Of a stretch of DNA of 5,803 nt, positions 1 to 5,692 are shown one piece after another. The translations under genes were made by a program, and so were the position numbers. The DNA is from an uncultured Clostridia bacterium (GTDB lineage Bacteria; Bacillota; Clostridia; Oscillospirales; Acutalibacteraceae), in NCBI GenBank assembly GCA_937875885.1, contig CALEIO010000262.1, forward strand, positions 1-5,803, given 5' to 3'. Every line of letters starts with the position of its first letter. Position 1 is the first letter of the stretch. Under the pieces are notes generated by a model that saw only the letters and a program-made list of their open reading frames with translations, had not been told where the DNA came from and made no database searches.

Positions 1-1
1 G

Positions 2-478
2 CAGCGATATCGTCTCGGCGTGAATTACAACGAGATTCCGGTGAACCGCCCGCGATGCCCGTTCCATTCTTTCCACCGCGACGGCCAGATGCGCACAGAC
101 GGGAATATGGGAGCGGCAATATCATATGAACCCAACAGCTATGGCCAGTGGAAGGAAAAACCGTCTGCAAAGGAGCCGCCGCTAGCTTCGATGGGAGATG
201 TATTCAGCTACGATGAGCGTGAATACGACAACGATTGCTACACCCAGCCGGGAAAGCTGTGGCGCCTGATGTCAGCGGAAGATCAGAAGGCCACATGTGA
301 AAACACCGCCCGTGCGATGGCAGATTCAGAGACCTTCATCAAGCAGAGACATATCCGCAACTGCTTCAGGGCCGACCCCGCATACGGCAAAGGTGTTGCG
401 GAAGCATTAGGTCTGTCATTGGAAGAAGCCCTCGTTGCTGAAGACCCGGCACATCCGGAATGGGATGACAGAGGATAA
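2..478 (+). CDS. katA: Monofunctional haem catalase, C-terminal part (5'-truncated by window edge)
   Basis: Catalase converts two hydrogen peroxide molecules to water and oxygen in the cytoplasm. The open frame enters at base 2 with QRYRLGVNYNEIPVN, which matches the conserved stretch just after the proximal haem-ligand tyrosine (family motif FSYxDTQRxRLG), so that tyrosine and all N-terminal catalytic residues lie outside the window. The conserved PRCPFHSFHRDGQMRTDGN block follows, then the YEPNSYGQW segment, the DCYTQPGKLWRLM block and the final helices (DPAYGKGVAEALGL). The roughly 158 residues seen fit the end of a small-subunit catalase of about 480-500 residues. The GTG at base 20 is an internal valine codon, not a start. 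The gene ends at TAA 476-478. It converges with the LytTR gene downstream and is visibly GC-richer than the rest of the window. The family is certain; the symbol is the usual one, but the clade cannot be settled from this part. Confidence 0.93.
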   Translation, partial: QRYRLGVNYNEIPVNRPRCPFHSFHRDGQMRTDGNMGAAISYEPNSYGQWKEKPSAKEPPLASMGDVFSYDEREYDNDCYTQPGKLWRLMSAEDQKATCENTARAMADSETFIKQRHIRNCFRADPAYGKGVAEALGLSLEEALVAEDPAHPEWDDRG

Positions 479-576
479 ATTCACACTTTATAGAAATGCG
501 GAGCCCTCCCGATGCATATTTGTGCAAAATTCTTGATTTCTAAGAGTATTATTGGTAGGTTTGAAAGCGAATATCC

Positions 577-1293
577 TCAATCCTCGCTCAACGATACAAC
601 TATCTCCCTATATTTCCTTGAAACAGGAACAGATGTGCCACCCACAAGTGTCAGTGAATCAGATAAAATTTCTTGAATAGATTCTTTCCTGACAACAAAT
701 GATCTATGAACTCTAATGTAGTCCTCTCCAAGAAGATTCTCCCACTGGGTAATACCTGTCTTGTTTCTGAATTTGCGGCCATCTGTTGCACACACCCATA
801 CTTCTGTATCACGGGATTCGACATACAGGATTTCCGATACATTCAATGAAACCTTCTTATAGTCTGAAGTAAACACTATCGGTGTAGGGGCATCAGAAAG
901 AGCATTTTTAAGATATTTTGAGAGCAGGTAGTCACCTCCTGTAATGAAAGCCATCGCAATAGCGAGGAAAGCAGGATTGATAAGTACGGAAGGGATTCTG
1001 ATGCCGTAAGTCATCGCCGGAAATCCTTTAATAGCAATATGCGAACAGAAAATGAACAGAAGTTCCGTAACCATAACTGCGGAAAAAAGGAAGAAAAAAT
1101 CAGTAAGTCCTTTTTTAATATTAGCAAAAGACACCTTCGGCAATACAAATTTCAATATAATACATCCTGGTATAAGCATAATGCTTATGAAAAGTGCATC
1201 TTGAAATTTATATTCCAGGCTGACAAGTACTGAGGATATGAGCAGTACCGCTATTATCCAATACAGGATTGTAATGATAACACGCTTGTTCAT
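577..1293 (-). CDS. Membrane-anchored LytTR-family transcriptional regulator
   Basis: This is a 238-residue protein starting at ATG (complement of 1291-1293). The N-terminal half has four hydrophobic segments, at about residues 5-25, 33-52, 63-83 and 102-124. The C-terminal part, about 138-236, is a LytTR DNA-binding domain with its landmarks visible: ILYVESRDTEVWV, IRVHRSFVV and VPVSRKYRE. There is no receiver domain, so it is not a classical LytR/AlgR response regulator. Membrane LytTR proteins of this kind are common in Bacteroidetes and are thought to act as one-component regulators, but signal and targets are unknown here. An in-frame TTG ten codons upstream (1323) would add RLLFAESQK, which is less likely as a start because the ATG opens directly onto the first membrane helix. 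Neither start has a strong Shine-Dalgarno, as is normal in Bacteroidetes. The gene converges on the catalase and no partner gene is adjacent. Confidence 0.88.
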   Translation of the reverse strand: MNKRVIITILYWIIAVLLISSVLVSLEYKFQDALFISIMLIPGCIILKFVLPKVSFANIKKGLTDFFFLFSAVMVTELLFIFCSHIAIKGFPAMTYGIRIPSVLINPAFLAIAMAFITGGDYLLSKYLKNALSDAPTPIVFTSDYKKVSLNVSEILYVESRDTEVWVCATDGRKFRNKTGITQWENLLGEDYIRVHRSFVVRKESIQEILSDSLTLVGGTSVPVSRKYREIVVSLSED

Positions 1294-1471
1294 CTTTTGG
1301 CTTTCTGCGAACAAAAGTCGCAATAAAAACTCAATTCTACAACACTACAATGGAGGTCAGAGGGATTTGGCATGAGGTGGAACGGATTTGAATTGGGATA
1401 TTTTATACAAGTCAGATAACTTTGCGTTCAGGAATTCCTGCTGAAGTTAAACCCTTTAAAAAATCATTAAA
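1294..1471. other. Intergenic region upstream of LytTR gene, ending at a suspected sequence join
   Basis: This non-coding stretch lies between the LytTR start and the beta-helix frame. Apart from the possible promoter, I see no RNA gene or strong hairpin. The beta-helix frame is closed by TAA at 1468-1470, immediately before the first repeat-like codons (NGNNTAQTKGGAI). The beta-helix gene therefore has no start here and begins abruptly in mid-domain. The simplest reading is that a divergent gene starting at ATG 1472 was joined to unrelated beta-helix sequence at a shared word around 1466-1490. Confidence 0.5.
1392..1424 (+). promoter_or_regulatory. Possible Bacteroidetes-type promoter (-33 / -7)
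   Basis: TAACTTTG at 1417-1424 is an exact match to the Bacteroidetes -7 consensus TAnnTTTG. ATTG at 1392-1395 lies 21 bp upstream, close to the expected TTTG -33 element and spacing. It points away from the LytTR gene, towards the ATG at 1472 about 47 bp downstream, which is a sensible leader length. The match is short and could arise by chance in AT-rich DNA. Confidence 0.4.
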
Positions 1472-2007
1472 ATGGAAACAACACAGCTCAGACAAAGGGT
1501 GGCGCAATTTCTACAGACACAACAAGTCCCAACCTCGTTATCAAAGCAACTGACTGTAAGTTCAGCGGTAACAACGCAAAAACAGCAGGTGGTGGTGCAG
1601 TGGAAATCCAGAATGCTAACCAGACTTCAACTACAAATCCCACAGAGCTCAAAATTGCATTTACAAATTGTGAGTTTGATGGAAACACAGCAAAAACCAC
1701 AGGCGGTGCAGTTGAAATCAGAACATCAAGCTGTGCTCTGATTGACGGCATAAAAGCTGTAAACAACAAGGCTACAGACAATGGAGCTGTTGTATATCTC
1801 ACTTCCAACCACTCCAGACTCTACCTTACAGGTGAGGTTCAGTTAAATGGCAATACAGCTAAAAACGGCAACTTTGCTTTCTTGTATAACAATTCTTATA
1901 CAAATCCTCCCAAAATCTACACAACCCATAGCAGCTCTGCTGCCTGGTATAGCCAAGTTAAGGGCAACACATCGGCTGTTGTCTTTGACCTGACTGTTTT
2001 ACCTTAA
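1471..2007 (+). CDS. Right-handed beta-helix protein with Pmp-like repeats, 3' part (5' end missing)
   Basis: The frame holds 178 residues from 1471 to TAA 2005-2007, preceded directly by an in-frame stop, so it is a fragment of a longer gene. It contains a GGAI turn followed by two clear repeats, CKFSGNNAKTAGGGAVEI and CEFDGNTAKTTGGAVEI, spaced 38 residues apart. Two weaker copies follow (VNNKATDNGAVVYL and LNGNTAKNGNFAFLYN). The pattern F-x-G-N-x-A...GGA-V/I is that of chlamydial Pmp-type and related beta-helix surface proteins, found in many secreted gut-bacterial proteins including those of Clostridia. The reading ends without an anchor, transmembrane helix or autotransporter barrel. The next gene starts 18 bp later with its own strong ribosome binding site, suggesting one transcript. 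A surface or adhesive role is inference. GTG 1600 is internal and not a believable start. Confidence 0.7.
   Translation, partial: NGNNTAQTKGGAISTDTTSPNLVIKATDCKFSGNNAKTAGGGAVEIQNANQTSTTNPTELKIAFTNCEFDGNTAKTTGGAVEIRTSSCALIDGIKAVNNKATDNGAVVYLTSNHSRLYLTGEVQLNGNTAKNGNFAFLYNNSYTNPPKIYTTHSSSAAWYSQVKGNTSAVVFDLTVLP
1555..1608 (+). repeat. Beta-helix coding repeat, copy 1
   Basis: Eighteen codons encode CKFSGNNAKTAGGGAVEI. DNA similarity to the copy at 1669-1719 is visible (shared TGT-AG, GCAAAAAC, GGTGCAGT-GAAATC), so the repeat is recognisable at nucleotide level as well as protein level. Confidence 0.7.
1669..1719 (+). repeat. Beta-helix coding repeat, copy 2
   Basis: Seventeen codons encode CEFDGNTAKTTGGAVEI, one glycine shorter than copy 1 and 114 bp after it. 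The rung-like period of 38 residues fits about two beta-helix coils. Confidence 0.7.
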
Positions 2008-2009
2008 TC

Positions 2010-2017
2010 AAGGAGGT
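2010..2017 (+). promoter_or_regulatory. Strong Shine-Dalgarno (AAGGAGGT) for the PLD/phosphoesterase gene
   Basis: AAGGAGGT lies 8 nt before ATG 2026. It fixes the start, since a signal peptide begins exactly there. It also points to a Firmicutes-like host for this segment, in contrast to the Bacteroidetes-like LytTR gene, which lacks such a site. Confidence 0.9.
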
Positions 2018-2025
2018 AAAGAAAT

Positions 2026-5000
2026 ATGAAATTCACAAATAAATTGATCAGTTGTTTGCTTGCAGTATTAATGCTTATCAGTATGTTTCCCACAATGGTA
2101 TTTGCTGAAAGCACCACACAGTTTCCCAGCGAAACCGATCCTTTTGTAAGCAATCATTATTCTGATCCTATCGATAAGGAAAAACCTTTCTTTGAAGTTA
2201 TTCTTCCTGAAATCGAAAAAAACATTGCAGAAAACAACAAACACACAATCAGCCCTTATTATGATGAGCTTCCTCTGGCTAACAACCCCAATAACTTCCA
2301 GAGTTTAGGTACAACATCGTATGCTGAAATCAACGGAAAAACCGTTACAGCAGAGGCATTTTACAGACTTAAGAATGAGTCGCTCAATGATCCCAACTAC
2401 GGAATGGGACTGCTCATTTATCAGTGTATCCAGTATAAACTGGCTCATCCTGAAGAGGATGTAAAGATCACATTTTCTTCTTACAGAACTTCTGTAACAG
2501 CTTCTGTGTGTGTAATCCCCACAAGTAAATACTATGGCTATATGCGCTCACTGTACGGAATCAATTACGATGAGCATGGCTTTGTACGTATTTCTTATAT
2601 GCTTCTTGAGGCTGCGCGCATGGGTATTGAGGTAACTATGGTAAATCAGCTGCCTTCCTATGCTGTAACCCAGTATGACCCCAACAGCAAGACTCTTAAG
2701 TCAAGAAAGCATCTCAATTACAAAAGCTACTTTACAAACAGTGTCCTTTCAAGCGAATGCTACGATAAGTATGCGTCAGGCGCTAAAGTTTCAGATTATC
2801 TGAATTTTGTTGCTGTTGACTGGACAATCGATGACAAAACATCAGATATGCAGCATCTGAAAAGTGCAACAGTATCTCATTATCTGGCAACTGACGGTAC
2901 AGAACACAGAGATGCAGTTTTTTTCAGTAGTGCAAACCTTGACGAAAACAACTACATCGGCGCAAACGGCAACAACTATGCACAGTCCGGTGTAATCATT
3001 TCTGACCACAGCGATCTATATCGCACAACATACAACTACACACAGCTTATGTGTGAATACAGCGGTCAGGAAGAAATGTTTGAGCTGCGCAAATATATGA
3101 ACGAGACAAACGACAAACAGATTGCTTTGTTCAAGAGCGGCAGGGGAGATGAAGTCCCCAAAGAAGAACAGATTGTTTACATCGGCTCCGAAACCGACCC
3201 TGTTTTTGAAGTGTATTTCACTCCTCTCGGCGGCAGCCCCGATACATGGGACGTTGATGCTAACCCTATTTCAAAGTATGCTGACAAACTTCTCACATCA
3301 GAGGATTACATCGAGTTTAACTGGAACGAATACGGTTATGGCACCTGCCTCCTTGGCGATACTCTTAGCAATGTACTTGAACAGGCTTACACAAAAAACC
3401 CCAATCCCCAGAATAAAATATCTACACGTGTTACAGGTTTCAGCGTACCTGAAATCGAAGAACTTGCTCTCGGTAGTGAAATTGGTTACAGAAGTCTGGG
3501 CAAAGGCTCAAACATACACGCCAAAGATCTGATGATGAGCTACAAGGAAGATGGACAGAGACATAACGTTTCCATTCTTACTTCCTGTAATTTCTATATG
3601 ATTGCTTTCAACTATCGAACAAACTCAATGCTTGTCATCAATGAAAGCGAAGAATCAGGCGGTGAATTCTATAACATTTTCGGTCATAAGTATTCTTACG
3701 GTATGATTAATAAAGTTCTTATGACAGAAACTCCCAACCTGACACTCGAGGTAGGTGACACTTACCAGCCTGATGTTACTTATAACGGCAGCGGAACACT
3801 TTCCTGGAGTTCAGGCAAAAAATCTGTTGCAACTGTAAGCGGTGGCACAATTACAGCTGTAGCACCCGGCACAGCCAAAATCACAATTACTGACGGAACA
3901 AATAAGGCAACTGTTAATGTTAAAGTTGTTGAGTGCCTCGATTGTTATAATTCAAAAGGTCTTACCTGTAATACCGATGAGCAGTATATACTCAGCAGAA
4001 AACATTCAAGTATGCCTATGACTTTTGAAGCTGTTATCAATGTTGACCAGGAATCTTTAACAGGCACAACTACAATTCTTGGTAGTGACGGCAACTACGA
4101 CCCTGCTATTGTATTTTCTCTCAATAAATATGGTCAGCCCCGTCTGGCAATCAGAGATGAAGCAAGCACAAGCGTACAGGATGTATATGTCTTCAATAAT
4201 GTCAATGTTGCCACAGGCGAAGACGTACACCTTGCAATAACTCTTGATTTTGCAACCAAAACAATCAGCTGTTATGTTGACGGTAAACTTGCACAGAAAG
4301 GCACAGGACTTGCTTCAATCGTTCCTTTTGAAGAAAAGCACAATCCTATTGTCGGCGGTGACTATAAAAACGGAAACAAGACATTCTTCCCCGGAAAAAT
4401 CAAATCTCTGGCCGTTTTCTCTGATGTGCGTACAGCAGACGAAATCAAGAATGACTACAGTAAATCTGTAGATACAGCAGACACAGCTCTCCTTGTTGCA
4501 TACAACTTTATGCAGTGCGAGGAGCATATGGTGAAGGATCTTTCCCTTGAGGGTAACAATCTCAAGCATAATATTCTCTGGCAGGATAAGGATGACGTTG
4601 AGCCTGTGACAGACTACGAGTATTCTTTTGCTGTAATTGGTGACACCCAGACAATGAACGAAAAAGATCCCGATGCAATGGAAGCAATCTACGATTGGAT
4701 TCTTGAGAATAAGAATGAGCAGAAGATAGAGTATGTTATCGGTCTCGGAGATATCACCGATGACAGTACAGATATCGAATGGGAAAATGCCAATAATTTC
4801 ATTAGTAAATTGAATGGCGAAATTCCTTATGCTCTTACCCGTGGTAATCACGATGACTGGGATGACTTCAACCGTAATCTTCACAACGGTTACTACGAAA
4901 CTACAATTGATGGTATGAAAAATCCCGGTGAGATTTCTCTTACCGATCCCACACAGCCGGGTCTTATTCCTAAAACTCTTGAAGACGGAACAGTTATTTA

Positions 5001-5382
5001 TGTAACAAGAGAAGATGATATCCCCGAGGGCGGAAATGTAACTGGTGATCTTACAAACTCCTACAGATATTTCAATATCCAGGGTACTGATTATCTCATT
5101 TTAACTCTTGATTTTGCACCCGACGAAGAAACACTTATGTGGGCAAACGATGTTATATCTTCACACCCCGACCATAAAGTTATTGTTGTAACTCATGCGT
5201 ATATGTATCGTGACGGAACAACAATTGATGCAATAAACGGTATCATCAATGACGTCAACCACAAGAAATTCCCGAAATCAATTCCATATTTTAACAAGAA
5301 CTTCATCATGGACATAATCTGCATCATCCATGCCAATCCCGTTAAAATCAGCAACAGCATAACAAAAATTGCAATCAGTTGA
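2026..5382 (+). CDS. Secreted multidomain protein: PLD-like, BIG2, LamG-like, metallophosphoesterase (authentic part to about 5235)
   Basis: The start is fixed by AAGGAGGT and a signal peptide (residues 1-27, predicted cut after VFA). Residues about 95-565 look like a two-lobed phospholipase-D-superfamily domain. The signs are an EAARMGIEVTMVN strand, a first HxK at H277-K279 with SSAN at 301-304, and a second HxK at H498-K500 with TSCN at 519-522. The aspartate normally five residues after the Lys is Ser in both lobes (S284, S505). Residues about 570-635 form a BIG2 Ig-like domain (VATVSGGTITAVAPGTAKIT). Residues about 655-850 form a LamG/concanavalin-like jellyroll (LDFATKTISCYVDGKL). From about 865 there is a calcineurin-like phosphoesterase: D873-x-Q875, G908-D909-x-x-D912, G940-N-H-D943 and H1057. 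The final GHxH part is absent. From about residue 1063 the DNA is antisense to lptF, so the last 45-50 residues are a spurious read-through tail. Extracellular or surface phosphodiester hydrolysis is a family-based inference; substrate unknown. It probably forms a transcript with the beta-helix gene. Confidence 0.8.
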   Translation: MKFTNKLISCLLAVLMLISMFPTMVFAESTTQFPSETDPFVSNHYSDPIDKEKPFFEVILPEIEKNIAENNKHTISPYYDELPLANNPNNFQSLGTTSYAEINGKTVTAEAFYRLKNESLNDPNYGMGLLIYQCIQYKLAHPEEDVKITFSSYRTSVTASVCVIPTSKYYGYMRSLYGINYDEHGFVRISYMLLEAARMGIEVTMVNQLPSYAVTQYDPNSKTLKSRKHLNYKSYFTNSVLSSECYDKYASGAKVSDYLNFVAVDWTIDDKTSDMQHLKSATVSHYLATDGTEHRDAVFFSSANLDENNYIGANGNNYAQSGVIISDHSDLYRTTYNYTQLMCEYSGQEEMFELRKYMNETNDKQIALFKSGRGDEVPKEEQIVYIGSETDPVFEVYFTPLGGSPDTWDVDANPISKYADKLLTSEDYIEFNWNEYGYGTCLLGDTLSNVLEQAYTKNPNPQNKISTRVTGFSVPEIEELALGSEIGYRSLGKGSNIHAKDLMMSYKEDGQRHNVSILTSCNFYMIAFNYRTNSMLVINESEESGGEFYNIFGHKYSYGMINKVLMTETPNLTLEVGDTYQPDVTYNGSGTLSWSSGKKSVATVSGGTITAVAPGTAKITITDGTNKATVNVKVVECLDCYNSKGLTCNTDEQYILSRKHSSMPMTFEAVINVDQESLTGTTTILGSDGNYDPAIVFSLNKYGQPRLAIRDEASTSVQDVYVFNNVNVATGEDVHLAITLDFATKTISCYVDGKLAQKGTGLASIVPFEEKHNPIVGGDYKNGNKTFFPGKIKSLAVFSDVRTADEIKNDYSKSVDTADTALLVAYNFMQCEEHMVKDLSLEGNNLKHNILWQDKDDVEPVTDYEYSFAVIGDTQTMNEKDPDAMEAIYDWILENKNEQKIEYVIGLGDITDDSTDIEWENANNFISKLNGEIPYALTRGNHDDWDDFNRNLHNGYYETTIDGMKNPGEISLTDPTQPGLIPKTLEDGTVIYVTREDDIPEGGNVTGDLTNSYRYFNIQGTDYLILTLDFAPDEETLMWANDVISSHPDHKVIVVTHAYMYRDGTTIDAINGIINDVNHKKFPKSIPYFNKNFIMDIICIIHANPVKISNSITKIAIS
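5214..5235. other. Suspected join: phosphoesterase gene (+) meets antisense lptF
   Basis: Left of about 5214 the plus strand encodes the phosphoesterase segment VVTHAYMYRDG. Right of about 5235 the minus strand encodes typical LptF sequence ending IPFIASIVVP. The roughly 22 bases between make good sense in both readings (GTTIDA on plus, IASIVVP on minus), as expected of a short shared word joining two unrelated molecules. The phosphoesterase continues beyond it as low-quality protein, and the LptF frame runs beyond it into SRYIYA and a stop. Confidence 0.6.
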
Positions 5383-5411
5383 CGCAAAAAATACCGGTTT
5401 AAAATCTTCAT
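5214..5411 (-). CDS. lptF: LPS-export permease LptF, N-terminal part (3' end lost)
   Basis: LptF is one of the two inner-membrane permeases of the LptBFG ABC transporter, which extracts lipopolysaccharide from the inner membrane in diderm bacteria. The 66 credible residues start at ATG (complement of 5409-5411). They show the family start (MKILNRYFLRQLI), a first membrane helix (about 11-32, IFVMLLLILTGLAWMMQ), the linker LLKYGIDFGNFL and the second helix LTSLMIPFIASIVVP. The full protein is usually about 360-390 residues, so most is missing. The frame continues only six more codons (SRYIYA) to a stop at 5193-5195, and those codons are antisense to the phosphoesterase. LptG or another YjgP/YjgQ-family member is possible, but the LTGLAWMMQ segment favours LptF. 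The start lies 53 bp after the permease stop on the same strand, so the two may share a transcript. An LPS exporter beside a Firmicutes-like gene supports a composite window. Confidence 0.72.
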
Positions 5412-5412
5412 G

Positions 5413-5441
5413 ATTCCCAGTATAAATCATTAATTCCCAGT
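5413..5441 (-). repeat. Imperfect tandem duplication at the lptF translation start
   Basis: On the minus strand ACTGGGAAT occurs twice with a 20-bp period (5441-5433 and 5421-5413). Each copy is followed within 1-2 bases by an ATG (5430-5428 and 5411-5409). Only the second ATG opens the LptF frame; the first is out of frame. The GGGA of the second copy is the only candidate ribosome binding site. Confidence 0.5.
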
Positions 5442-5464
5442 TTTCAAGGCATAGATACGCATGC

Positions 5465-5692
5465 TTATTCGTATCGCAGACTGTCAATCGGGTTCAGTTT
5501 TGCCGCCTTCATCGCCGGCATAACCCCGGACGATAATCCCACAATTACCGCAACCGATACAGACAAAACCACCGGCCAAATACTGAATGGCACATTATAC
5601 CCCAGTATAAATCGTCCCACGCCCTGGCTTAGCCCAACGCCAATAATCAGCCCAATCATAGAACCGATAAACGAAATTAAAACAGATTCAAA
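5465..5692 (-). CDS. MacB/FtsX-family ABC transporter permease, C-terminal end (5' part missing)
   Basis: About 75 residues match the end of a MacB-type permease. A membrane helix (ESVLISFIGSMIGLIIGVGL) is followed by a short loop (VPFSIWPVVLS), the final helix (VSVAVIVGLSSGVMPAMKAAK) and the family signature ending AAKLNPIDSLRYE, with TAA at 5467-5465. MacB-family permeases use ATP-driven conformational change to move substrates out of the periplasm, or work in lipoprotein release or peptide export; this fragment cannot separate these. About 320 upstream residues, including the periplasmic domain, are absent. The frame instead runs without a stop into an unrelated N-terminus (5660-5803). The gene sits 53 bp before lptF on the same strand, so these two probably come from the same Gram-negative genome. 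Confidence 0.8.
   Translation of the reverse strand, partial: FESVLISFIGSMIGLIIGVGLSQGVGRFILGYNVPFSIWPVVLSVSVAVIVGLSSGVMPAMKAAKLNPIDSLRYE

Noticed and set aside
488..565. Possible terminator hairpins between catalase and LytTR genes (TGCA...TGCA; ATTCTT...AAGAGT)
   Set aside because: The stems are only 4-6 bp, one with a G-T pair, and have no proper U-run; too weak to call.
1039..1233. 64-codon plus-strand frame opposite the LytTR membrane segments
   Set aside because: It is antisense to a clear membrane protein gene with no supporting signals.
1437..1452. GAAGTTAAA as a possible LytTR-type binding site
   Set aside because: It is a single partial match without the second direct repeat at the usual spacing, and it lies in AT-rich DNA.
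1472..1741. 89-codon Gln/Thr-rich frame starting at ATG 1472
   Set aside because: It is an out-of-register reading of the beta-helix repeats. The ATG itself may be a real start of a gene otherwise lost at the join.
1488..1808. 106-codon minus-strand frame over the beta-helix region
   Set aside because: It is antisense to the repeat-bearing frame; its hydrophobic look comes from the complement of Thr/Asn-rich codons.
3122..3532. 136-codon open frame on the plus strand in another register
   Set aside because: It is a shadow of the PLD-like domain reading, with low-complexity composition and no ribosome binding site.
4315..4884. 189-codon open frame on the minus strand inside the phosphoesterase gene
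   Set aside because: It is antisense to well-conserved LamG and phosphoesterase coding sequence, and its translation has no recognisable domain or ribosome binding site.
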